NCBI GenBank assembly: GCA_900753715.1 | Contig: CAAEAE010000138.1 | Location: 1 to 6,939 of the forward strand | Source: an uncultured Roseburia sp. | Lineage (GTDB): Bacteria > Bacillota_A > Clostridia > Lachnospirales > Lachnospiraceae | DNA: 6,939 nucleotides | Direction of reading: 5' to 3' | Shown: positions 1 to 4,946 of the stretch, in pieces | How the letters are laid out: each line of letters begins with the position of its first letter | Numbering within the stretch: the stretch's first letter is position 1 | Notes under the pieces: model-generated | What the model was told of the DNA's origin: nothing | Seen by the model: the letters and a program-made list of their open reading frames with translations, nothing else | Databases searched by the model: none | Made by a program: the position numbers and the translations under genes

Positions 1-204
1 CGATTCCGTCACATTCTCAGTTGCTTCCGTAGCTGTTTCCGGCTCTTCCGTGCCTTCTGTCATTTCAACAGGGTCAGTTACCCCCTCTGAAACCACTTTG
101 TTAGTTTTATCACTGGCATATACTGCCTCAGACGGCACACTAAGCAGCATTGTCGCTGACAACGTGACTGCAAGTGCCTGTTTCCATAAGCTTTTTCTCC
201 TCAT
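1..204 (-). CDS. Secreted or cell-surface protein, N-terminal part only
   Basis: This is a partial reading frame that starts at 204 and runs off the left edge, with 68 codons visible. It opens with a classical Sec signal peptide: basic n-region (MRRK), a hydrophobic core around residues 11-24, and a probable signal peptidase I site after residue 30 (VYA|SD). The mature part begins with an acidic, Thr/Glu-rich, low-complexity stretch (about residues 44-68) typical of linkers in Gram-positive surface proteins. The start is supported by AAGGAG on the minus strand (212-217), 7 bases before ATG, and by a good promoter just upstream. The catalytic or binding domains lie outside the window, so no function can be named. 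A surface hydrolase, amidase or adhesin would all fit. I am confident in the export signal and have no basis for the family. Confidence 0.8.
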   Translation of the reverse strand, partial: MRRKSLWKQALAVTLSATMLLSVPSEAVYASDKTNKVVSEGVTDPVEMTEGTEEPETATEATENVTES

Positions 205-244
205 GTGTTCTCTCCTTGTTTTTTTATAAAATTTTTATAAATTC

Positions 245-273
245 ATACTATGCTGTTCTTCTCTGAAAAGCAA
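245..273 (-). promoter_or_regulatory. Sigma-A-type promoter for the secreted-protein gene
   Basis: On the minus strand, TTGCTT (268-273) and TAGTAT (245-250) are separated by exactly 17 bases. Transcription would start near 238, giving a leader of about 34 bases that is very A/T-rich and ends in the ribosome binding site AAGGAG. The -10 is off consensus at two positions but keeps the key A2 and T6. This is a prediction from sequence only. Confidence 0.6.
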
Positions 274-292
274 CCAGTTTATCTGATAAAGT

Positions 293-325
293 AAAAAAAC
301 AGACCACACGTAATGTGTAATCTGT
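293..325 (-). terminator. Intrinsic terminator, minus strand
   Basis: An imperfect hairpin has arms ACAGA/TCTGT (299-303 with 321-325) and ACAC/GTGT (306-309 with 315-318), separated by a two-base internal bulge on each side and a five-base loop. On the minus strand the stem is followed directly by seven T residues (complement of 293-299), the hallmark of an intrinsic terminator. In the plus direction only four T's follow, and not directly. It sits upstream of the secreted-protein promoter and would stop any leftward transcript coming from the small-peptide locus or from beyond it. Confidence 0.7.
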
Positions 326-367
326 CCCTTTTCATATGTGCATTCTGCACAAAAAATATTGTTTTAA

Positions 368-396
368 TTGCCAATATTCCCATCACTTATTATAAT
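368..396 (+). promoter_or_regulatory. Strong sigma-A promoter for the small-peptide gene
   Basis: TTGCCA (368-373) and a perfect TATAAT (391-396) are separated by 17 bases. Predicted transcription starts near 403, giving an unusually long leader of about 125 bases before the 32-codon gene. This is the only plus-strand promoter that I can pair with a gene in the window. Confidence 0.72.
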
Positions 397-402
397 CTTT
401 TT

Positions 403-528
403 ATGAGTGTTACCATAACGGTAGGCGGTTCGTCCTTCAACAGAGGGACTGTGACCCTCTGATTACATAGAAACCCGCAAGGGAATCTAAAGAAGTCGTT
501 GACTTTTTGGAAAGGAGGGCTGAGCCAT
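403..528 (+). promoter_or_regulatory. Structured 5' leader of the small-peptide mRNA
   Basis: Three hairpins are visible. TACC/GGTA (411-414 with 420-423, loop ATAAC) lies at the 5' end. A perfect 7-bp stem CAGAGGG/CCCTCTG (441-447 with 455-461) has the loop ACTGTGA. A CCC/GGG stem closed by a GCAA tetraloop (474-483) is extended by AGA/TCT flanks. The ribosome binding site AAAGGAGGG (511-519) lies 9 bases before ATG. Two upstream segments could pair with it: TCCTT (433-437) with 512-516, and CCCTC (455-459) with 515-519. The leader could therefore switch between exposing and hiding the ribosome site. The pairings are seen in the sequence; the regulatory role is inference. Confidence 0.5.
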
Positions 529-627
529 ATGAGTATTCTTGACTTTATTGCTGTGGTGAGCTTCGGCTTAACCTGCTTTCAAATCGGATATTCTTTTGGT
601 AAGGATACAAACAAGACACAAAAATAG
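529..627 (+). CDS. Small hydrophobic peptide, putative type I toxin (32 aa)
   Basis: A 32-codon gene (ATG 529, TAG 625) is preceded by an excellent ribosome binding site, AAAGGAGGG. The peptide begins MSILDFIAVVSF, continues as one predicted hydrophobic membrane-spanning segment to about residue 24, and ends in a polar basic tail (GKDTNKTQK). The size, single transmembrane helix and charged C-terminus resemble Fst/TxpA-like and Hol-Tox-like type I toxins of Firmicutes. The context agrees: a strong promoter, a long folded leader, a terminator that starts at the stop codon and works on both strands, and a convergent promoter downstream. It is the only plus-strand gene in the window. A role as a small membrane regulator without toxicity is possible. 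I am confident that it is translated and less so that it is a toxin. Confidence 0.7.
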   Translation: MSILDFIAVVSFGLTCFQIGYSFGKDTNKTQK

Positions 628-662
628 CCGCCCCGGTCTCGTAAACTGAGCGGCATTTTTGT
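618..662. terminator. Bidirectional terminator shared by convergent transcripts
   Basis: The stem GCCGC/GCGGC (627-631 with 650-654) is flanked by an A-run on the left (ACAAAAATA, 617-626) and a T-run on the right (ATTTTTGTTTG, 655-665). Each strand therefore reads hairpin followed by U-rich tail. The flanks are themselves largely complementary (AAGACA/TGTCTT further out), so the stem can extend. It overlaps the last codons and stop of the small-peptide gene. In the plus direction it ends that mRNA. In the minus direction it would end the predicted antisense RNA and also any readthrough from the membrane-protein gene, which has no other terminator. Confidence 0.72.
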
Positions 663-711
663 TTGTCTTACTTTATTGGACTAACCGTCTATCGGTAACA
701 CCCTTTTTCTA
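619..711 (-). ncRNA. Putative antisense RNA (antitoxin) to the small-peptide mRNA
   Basis: A minus-strand promoter at 714-745 would start a transcript near 706-711, which would reach the bidirectional terminator and end near 619-621. The product would be about 90 bases with no convincing reading frame of its own. Its last 40 or so bases are complementary to the 3' end of the small-peptide mRNA, including its final codons and terminator loop. Its 5' end reads GGGTGTTACC and can fold as ACCG/CGGT around ATAGA. This is the expected form of an antitoxin RNA in Fst/par-like loci. Neither the transcript nor its action has been shown. Confidence 0.42.
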
Positions 712-713
712 CA

Positions 714-745
714 ATTATACTAACACGTTTTCCAAACGATGTCAA
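714..745 (-). promoter_or_regulatory. Minus-strand promoter facing the small-peptide gene
   Basis: A perfect TTGACA lies on the minus strand at 740-745. TAGTAT (717-722) follows after 17 bases, and a perfect TATAAT (714-719) overlaps it after 20 bases. The TAGTAT reading has ideal spacing and also occurs as the -10 at 245-250. The TATAAT reading has better sequence but a long spacer. It lies only about 15 bases beyond the stop codon of the membrane-protein gene, so a dedicated downstream start is the simplest reading. Confidence 0.55.
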
Positions 746-759
746 TTTCCTGTCCACAA

Positions 760-1821
760 TTATTCTGCTCTGGACATTGCTTCATCGAAGTCTTTTGTTC
801 CAACCCAGATTTCGTTCTTGTATGGGTTCTTCTTCTGCTCGATAGAACGTTTGATAATCATGGAGATACAGATTACGTTCGCAACCAGTGCAAGGATGGA
901 AATCACACCCTGTGCTGTGGTATAAGGAGCGATAGAGTTCATCTGGTCTGCTGTATAAGATGCTAAATCAAGACCAGTTGTAGCTTCTGCGTTCTTGTAA
1001 AGAACCGGAAGTACAGAGAACTTTGTTCCGATCTGGAATAACGGGAATACCTGTGCAAACATACACCAGGTTGCAAGTGTGTTGGCACGGTTCTGAATCC
1101 AGCCACCTTTGTTCCAGAAAGCTGCAGCAAAAGTAGGAGCTAAAAGCAGAGCAACACCACAATACCAGGTATGAGTCGGCAGGTTGTTGTATGTATAAGC
1201 AAAGTTCCAGATATCATATGCTACGATAAACCATACTGTCATATCCGGCCAGAGCATATCGGAATGATTCTTGTCCTTTGAGGTGTAGATGCTCCACCAG
1301 CCAGTCATACAGAAGATATTGATGATACCTGCGATACCGTTTACCCAGTTCCACCAGCCACCGCAAAGCCATACTTTCTCGTTGGAGAACCACCAGCCAT
1401 ATGCGGTCTGTGCACCTTTGATTGCTGACTCGAAATCAGAACCTACTGCGATTAAAATGTTGATTGCAACAATTACAAACGGAAATGCTTTAAACCAGTT
1501 CTTTTTACCAATTCCGCAGTGATACTTTAACAGCATGAAACCGATACATCCGGCTACTGCTGCGTAAAGTTTTGCGTAATGGAACCAACCGTTCATGTAC
1601 TGATAAGTCTGGCTGTTCAATGCCCAATCAGCACCGTTTGCAACACCGATCTGAATCGCTACAAAATATACGGTAAGTGCTGCGAGGATTACTCCGAAGA
1701 ATAAGATTCCTCCGAACTTTGTGCGACGCTCGATCTCATTTGAGATAACTAAACCGGCGAATACCAATACCCAGCCGAGAAGCTGGTACATTGCATGATC
1801 GCCATAAATCTGGAATAACAT
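760..1821 (-). CDS. Polytopic membrane protein, probably DUF5692 family
   Basis: A 353-residue protein with about nine predicted membrane segments (roughly residues 13-30, 36-60, 84-100, 112-127, 158-179, 194-211, 219-236, 247-264, 302-323) and a charged C-terminal tail from about 324. It is very rich in tryptophan, about 20 residues, clustered at 143-159 (WW, W, WW, W) and also at WW 175-176. There is no signal peptide, nucleotide-binding motif or recognisable transporter signature. From memory it matches the uncharacterised DUF5692 membrane family; I could not check this. AAAGGAGG (1830-1837) lies 8 bases before ATG and fixes the start. It has its own promoter and a palindromic operator-like site, so it is probably regulated separately from the upstream gene cluster. 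It has no terminator of its own; the hairpin at 618-662 may serve. The function is unknown. Confidence 0.85.
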   Translation of the reverse strand: MLFQIYGDHAMYQLLGWVLVFAGLVISNEIERRTKFGGILFFGVILAALTVYFVAIQIGVANGADWALNSQTYQYMNGWFHYAKLYAAVAGCIGFMLLKYHCGIGKKNWFKAFPFVIVAINILIAVGSDFESAIKGAQTAYGWWFSNEKVWLCGGWWNWVNGIAGIINIFCMTGWWSIYTSKDKNHSDMLWPDMTVWFIVAYDIWNFAYTYNNLPTHTWYCGVALLLAPTFAAAFWNKGGWIQNRANTLATWCMFAQVFPLFQIGTKFSVLPVLYKNAEATTGLDLASYTADQMNSIAPYTTAQGVISILALVANVICISMIIKRSIEQKKNPYKNEIWVGTKDFDEAMSRAE

Positions 1822-1863
1822 AACTTTTTCCTCCTTTGTCTTATTAATGTATGATACTCCCAG

Positions 1864-1878
1864 ACTGGTTCAACCAGT
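1864..1878. promoter_or_regulatory. Palindromic operator, FadR/GntR-like
   Basis: A perfect 15-base odd palindrome, ACTGGTTCAACCAGT, lies just downstream of the predicted transcription start of the membrane-protein gene, a classic repressor position. On the minus strand it reads AACTGGTTGAACCAGTC. The core TGGT-NNN-ACCA matches the known consensus of FadR-subfamily GntR regulators, and the whole is close to the E. coli FadR operator AACTGGTCNGACCAGTT. No U-tract follows, so it is not a terminator. The regulator is not in this window. Confidence 0.5.
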
Positions 1879-1887
1879 TCATCTCAT

Positions 1888-1916
1888 ATTTTAATACTTT
1901 TTTTATATTTTTTCAA
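1888..1916 (-). promoter_or_regulatory. Sigma-A promoter for the membrane-protein gene
   Basis: TTGAAA (1911-1916) and TAAAAT (1888-1893) are separated by 17 bases on the minus strand, each one mismatch from consensus. The spacer is almost pure A/T. Predicted start near 1881 gives a 60-base leader that contains the palindrome at 1864-1878 and ends in a strong ribosome site. Confidence 0.68.
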
Positions 1917-1950
1917 CAGCGTTTCCACTTTTTGTCTGTTTTGTCTAATT

Positions 1951-2406
1951 TTATTCCTCTTCGATGATTAAATTTCCCGGTTTTACATCGAAAGATACGC
2001 TTGAAGGGTCTGCTTTATACATAGAAAGCAACAATTCCCAGAGCGTTTTTATCTGTGCAGCCAGCACAGGGGATGCTTTGAGTGCATACGGCATCAGCAT
2101 ATGGAGATTAAACACCCGCACGGAAAGCGGCGGAAGGAAAATCAGATTGGTCGTGGCAACCTTTTCTCCTGCTGTCTTAATCATTTCATAGGTAATCATG
2201 ACAAACTCTTTTCCCTTAAACGTACACGTATAGGAAACATAACACTCATCCACGGTCCAGGAAATCCCGTCTTCCTTCTCCACCGGTTTTTCCTCTGGCG
2301 GATTTACCTCCGTCGTCATCACTTCCACACTCCAGTGCAATTTTCTCTCTTTTGTCAGCTTGGTCATTTCCACCAGTTCACGATATAATTCTTCCGGTTT
2401 TTTCAT
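1951..2406 (-). CDS. Uncharacterised 151-residue protein downstream of metF
   Basis: I do not recognise this protein. It is probably soluble: a charged helical N-terminus (MKKPEELYRELVEMTKLTKERK), an acidic Pro-rich segment around residues 35-46, a beta-rich centre (YVSYTCTFKGKEFVMITYEMI, about 57-77), a hydrophobic stretch with FLPPLSVRVFNLHMLMPYAL (about 90-109), and an acidic end. There is no signal peptide and no clear membrane helix. The frame is open to an upstream ATG at 2487, but that would overlap metF by 50 bases. The ATG at 2404-2406 sits 31 bases after the metF stop with AGAGGG 7 bases before it, so I prefer it. It is the last gene of the Hpt-to-metF cluster, and I see no terminator after it. 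Confidence 0.75.
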   Translation of the reverse strand: MKKPEELYRELVEMTKLTKERKLHWSVEVMTTEVNPPEEKPVEKEDGISWTVDECYVSYTCTFKGKEFVMITYEMIKTAGEKVATTNLIFLPPLSVRVFNLHMLMPYALKASPVLAAQIKTLWELLLSMYKADPSSVSFDVKPGNLIIEEE

Positions 2407-2437
2407 CCTGATACCCTCTTTCTTACTTCCTTTGTGT

Positions 2438-3310
2438 CTATTCTCTGACGTAAATGTCGGAAAGATTTTCAAAAATTGCCGCTGCAATGTCCGGCTTATT
2501 CATGGTGTAAATATGTACATGATTCACGCCGTTTGCAATCAAATCAATAATCTGCTCTGTCGCGTAAGCGATTCCCGCCTGGCGCATTGCCTTCGGATCA
2601 TCCTTAAACCGGTCCACAATCGCAAGAAAACGCGGCGGCACCATATTTCCGGACAATGATACGATTCTCTTAATCTGGGATGCGTTCGTCACCGGCATAA
2701 TTCCCGCTACCACCGGGACGTCGATTCCTCGCTTGAGCGCTTTATACATGAAATTATAAAGAATGTTGTTGTCAAAAAACATCTGTGTCGTCAGGAATTC
2801 ACATCCGGCTTCCACTTTTTCTTTCAGATGGTCAAGGTCTTCAAAAATCGTCTCTGCCTCCGGGTGTCCCTCCGGATAGCAGGCTCCGCCGATGCAGAAA
2901 TCGCCCTGTGCGCGGATTTCAGAAATCAGCTCACTTGCATGATGATACTGGTTTGGCAGTGGAAAATCTGCATTCGCCGGGATATCCCCGCGCAGTGCCA
3001 GAATATTTTCAATTCCTTTTTCTTTTAACTCCGCAATCACAGAAGCAACCTTCTCCTTCGTGGAGGAGGCGCAGGTCAGGTGCGCTAACGCCGGAATATG
3101 ATTCACATTGCACACTTCATTTGCCAGTTCCACCGTATAATCCGAAGTACCGCCTGTAGCGCCGTATGTCACGCTCATGTAAGCCGGCTTTACCTGTGCC
3201 ATATCATGCACAATCTTTTTGTAGTTTTCAAGCTGTGCACCCTGTTTCGGCGGAAACAGCTCACAGGAAATCGTCACCTCGTCTGTCTTTAATAATTCTG
3301 AAATTCTCAT
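2438..3310 (-). CDS. metF: 5,10-methylenetetrahydrofolate reductase
   Basis: MetF is a flavoprotein that reduces 5,10-methylene-THF to 5-methyl-THF, the methyl donor for methionine synthesis; in some anaerobes it also serves the Wood-Ljungdahl pathway. The 290-residue length is normal for bacterial MetF and spans the whole TIM barrel. Visible landmarks: CELFPPK with the catalytic Glu17, AHLTC (76-80), ILALRGD with Asp109 (103-109), GGACYPEGHPEA (141-152), TQMFFD with Gln176 (175-180), GIMPV (203-207) and the C-terminal GVNHVHIYTMNKP (261-273). All known active-site positions I can place are kept. TGGAGA lies 7 bases before ATG. It follows greA by 23 bases, and no methionine synthase or MetV-like partner is in the window. 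There is no room for a SAM riboswitch directly upstream. Identification is firm; assimilation versus acetogenesis cannot be decided here. Confidence 0.96.
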   Translation of the reverse strand: MRISELLKTDEVTISCELFPPKQGAQLENYKKIVHDMAQVKPAYMSVTYGATGGTSDYTVELANEVCNVNHIPALAHLTCASSTKEKVASVIAELKEKGIENILALRGDIPANADFPLPNQYHHASELISEIRAQGDFCIGGACYPEGHPEAETIFEDLDHLKEKVEAGCEFLTTQMFFDNNILYNFMYKALKRGIDVPVVAGIMPVTNASQIKRIVSLSGNMVPPRFLAIVDRFKDDPKAMRQAGIAYATEQIIDLIANGVNHVHIYTMNKPDIAAAIFENLSDIYVRE

Positions 3311-3333
3311 ATTTTAATCTCCATTCTTGTATT

Positions 3334-3837
3334 TTAGAAACTGCGCAGTTTATCTGTGCCATCATCTACGGTATTTTCAATCTTCCTTATTACTACATAA
3401 TACGAATAGTCATCGTTTACGGAAACCTCCACGCGGTCTCCGACCTTATGTCCCAAAAGTGCGCGGCCGAGTGGCGATTCATTGCTGATTAAGTTCTTTA
3501 AAGAGTTTCCACGGACGGTTGTGACAATCTTATAGACCTCTTCTTCGTCATCCTCCTCGAAGTATACCGTCACCGTATTGTTCATTCCGACCTCATCCTC
3601 CGCAGAATCCGTCGAAATAATCTTTGCAGTCTTAATCATGCGCTCTAAGTAGCGGATACGGCTCTCGTTCTGGTTCTTATCCTTTTTGGCGGCATGGTAC
3701 TCAAAATTTTCGCTCAAATCTCCGTGTGCCCGCGCCTCTTTGACTGCCTCAAGTGCCTGCTTACGGACGACAAGCTTCCGGTACTCGATTTCCTCCTCCA
3801 TTTTCTTAATATCCTGTTCTGTCAATTCATCATACAT
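3334..3837 (-). CDS. greA: Transcription elongation factor, GreA/GreB family
   Basis: GreA enters the RNA polymerase secondary channel and stimulates cleavage of backtracked transcripts. The N-terminal part (about residues 5-72) is the antiparallel coiled coil, with the tip motif ARAHGDLSENFEYHAA carrying the two acidic residues (Asp40, Glu43 from this start) that coordinate the catalytic magnesium. The C-terminal FKBP-like domain holds NESPLGRALLGHKVGDRVEV (about 119-138). The length of 167 residues is typical. Two starts compete: ATG at 3849 lies directly against AAAGGA (3850-3855) with no spacing, whereas ATG at 3837 has 12 bases. I chose 3837 on spacing, but neither is ideal and 3849 remains possible. 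The region around residues 94-101 is very acidic (YFEEDDEEE). The gene is embedded between PPTase and metF. Confidence 0.93.
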   Translation of the reverse strand: MYDELTEQDIKKMEEEIEYRKLVVRKQALEAVKEARAHGDLSENFEYHAAKKDKNQNESRIRYLERMIKTAKIISTDSAEDEVGMNNTVTVYFEEDDEEEVYKIVTTVRGNSLKNLISNESPLGRALLGHKVGDRVEVSVNDDYSYYVVIRKIENTVDDGTDKLRSF

Positions 3838-3864
3838 CTGAAAATTCATTCCTTTCTGACCGTT

Positions 3865-4506
3865 TTAGATATCACATAACTTAACCTCTGCAACGTTAAG
3901 CGGCTCTTTTTTCTGGCAGCATACAGAAGTATAAAACCCTTCCGGAACCGGAATACTCTGATAACAATATCCCTCTTTGTCACCGTCCAAAAGCACGCAA
4001 AAAGAGTCAAGCGGAATTCTCATTCCCTCTCCCACCGCTTTGATATAGCTTTCTTTCCGTGTCCAGATCCACGCAAAACGTCTCTGCCATTCTTCTGGTT
4101 CATCCAGTGAACCAGCGAGCATTTCCTGTTCCTCTTCCGTAAAAAAGCGTTTCGCAACCGCCGCTTTTGCCCTTCCCATCTGCTCAATGTCCACGCCGAC
4201 CGGCGCATCTGCAAATGCTGCCACCGCATAATTTCCGGCATGGGACAGATTAAAATACCAGGGATTCCCCTCCACATACGGTTTTCCATGCGCATTATAA
4301 CCGAGAAACGGCGCCTCCTTAACATGAGAAAGCCTCTCCCAGCCATAGTAAAAAAGAGTCCACGCTGCCAGCGAGCGCTGCATATCGACCTGTTTATGGC
4401 AACGCAAAATACGCTCCCGTCTGTCTTTCGGGAGCTTTAACAGCAATCTTTGTGCAAGTGCTTCGTCTTCGAGTTCCTCTATCGCAGCATAATATACTTC
4501 CATCAT
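3865..4506 (-). CDS. 4'-phosphopantetheinyl transferase, Sfp type
   Basis: This enzyme moves the phosphopantetheine arm from coenzyme A to a conserved serine of carrier proteins. The 213 residues form the two-lobed Sfp fold with all signature motifs: GKPYVEGNPWYFNLSHAGNY (74-93, His89), VGVDIE (103-108, magnesium ligands Asp106 and Glu108), RFFTEEEQEML (120-130) and WTRKESYIKAVGEG (148-161, Glu152 and Lys156). It is therefore predicted to be active. The gene starts 6 bases after the Hpt stop. The ribosome site AAGGA overlaps that stop codon, consistent with translational coupling. Two ATGs are in tandem, and the second (4501-4503) has the better spacing. No polyketide or non-ribosomal peptide genes are nearby, so the carrier protein is unknown; fatty-acid ACP or a biosynthetic cluster elsewhere are both possible. 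Confidence 0.93.
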   Translation of the reverse strand: MMEVYYAAIEELEDEALAQRLLLKLPKDRRERILRCHKQVDMQRSLAAWTLFYYGWERLSHVKEAPFLGYNAHGKPYVEGNPWYFNLSHAGNYAVAAFADAPVGVDIEQMGRAKAAVAKRFFTEEEQEMLAGSLDEPEEWQRRFAWIWTRKESYIKAVGEGMRIPLDSFCVLLDGDKEGYCYQSIPVPEGFYTSVCCQKKEPLNVAEVKLCDI

Positions 4507-4512
4507 TTTTCC

Positions 4513-4863
4513 TTATTCTGCTTCTTTTAACATCGTACGGAATGTCTCCCGCGCCGCAAGAAGCTCTTTATAATAAGGAAGAAGATTCTCACTCTTTCCG
4601 GCACGAAGCGGCTCCACAAGCTGTACGGTAATGGCAAGCATCGGCTCTAACCCGAGATTTGCCAGCACACCTTTGAGGCAATGTGCCGCTTCAAATGCTT
4701 CTTTTACATTACCGGCCGCAAGGTCCTCTCCGAGTTTCTCAAAGGACGGCTCCTCACACGCTGTGTGCAGACACTCGATATAAAGCTCTTCATCCCCCAA
4801 AAAACGGTCCATGGCGCCTTCAATGTCGCAGCCCCAGTTTTCTAATCTCTTTAACAGTTCCAT
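4513..4863 (-). CDS. Stand-alone histidine phosphotransfer (Hpt) domain protein
   Basis: A 116-residue protein made almost entirely of one Hpt four-helix domain. The phosphorylation motif AAHCLKGVLANLGLEPM has the acceptor His at residue 61, followed by Lys64 and Gly65 as expected. The FLGDEELYIECL segment near the N-terminus is the usual first helix pair. Hpt proteins relay phosphate between hybrid sensor kinases and response regulators. No kinase or regulator is in the window, so the partners are unknown. An upstream in-frame ATG at 4875 exists, but it lacks a spaced ribosome site and lies about 12 bases from the predicted transcript start. ATG 4863 has GGAG 6 bases before it, so I prefer it. 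It heads the cluster with PPTase, greA and metF. Confidence 0.88.
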   Translation of the reverse strand: MELLKRLENWGCDIEGAMDRFLGDEELYIECLHTACEEPSFEKLGEDLAAGNVKEAFEAAHCLKGVLANLGLEPMLAITVQLVEPLRAGKSENLLPYYKELLAARETFRTMLKEAE

Positions 4864-4893
4864 ATCATTCTCCATCCCTGCTTACTATTTTTT

Positions 4894-4922
4894 AGGATAA
4901 CAAAAAAACAGAGGTTTTTCAA
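4894..4922 (-). promoter_or_regulatory. Promoter of the Hpt-PPTase-greA-metF cluster, inside a terminator
   Basis: TTGAAA (4917-4922) and TATCCT (4894-4899) are separated by 17 bases on the minus strand. The -35 lies in the loop and descending arm of the malG terminator, and the spacer includes its T-run. Predicted start near 4887 gives a short leader of about 24 bases to ATG 4863. The -10 is only four of six, so strength is likely moderate. It is the best promoter available in the 84-base gap. Confidence 0.5.
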
Positions 4923-4934
4923 GTAAACCTCTGT
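4902..4934 (-). terminator. Intrinsic terminator of the malFG operon
   Basis: A perfect 10-bp stem ACAGAGGTTT/AAACCTCTGT (4908-4917 with 4925-4934) and a seven-base loop are followed on the minus strand by seven T residues (complement of 4902-4908). It lies 12 bases after the malG stop codon and should separate malFG from the next cluster. Little U-tract exists in the plus direction. Confidence 0.92.
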
Positions 4935-4946
4935 CGAAAATTAGAT

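Noticed and set aside
389..394. Minus-strand TATAAT at 389-394, opposite the plus-strand -10
   Set aside because: It is the palindromic shadow of the plus-strand box; no -35-like hexamer lies 16-18 bases upstream on the minus strand.
659..966. Plus-strand open frames of 88 and 75 codons over the small-peptide terminator and the end of the membrane-protein gene
   Set aside because: No ribosome site, cysteine- and phenylalanine-rich nonsense composition, and they lie antisense to a solid gene.
1864..1878. Palindrome as a terminator for the 151-residue protein gene
   Set aside because: The centre is one base, no U-tract follows on either strand, and it lies downstream of the next gene's promoter.
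2407..2487. Longer start (ATG 2487) for the protein after metF
   Set aside because: It would overlap the metF coding end by 50 bases in another frame and lacks a ribosome site. The ATG at 2406 lies just after metF with AGAGGG suitably spaced.
2785..3159. Plus-strand 124-codon frame opposite metF
   Set aside because: Antisense shadow of a well-conserved MetF; proline/arginine-rich composition and no start signals.
3311..3333. SAM riboswitch or T-box before metF
   Set aside because: Only 23 bases separate greA and metF, far too short, and no such elements are seen near the cluster promoter.
4020..4346. Minus-strand 108-codon frame inside the PPTase gene
   Set aside because: Alternative frame of a gene with all PPTase motifs; Arg/Met-rich and without a ribosome site.
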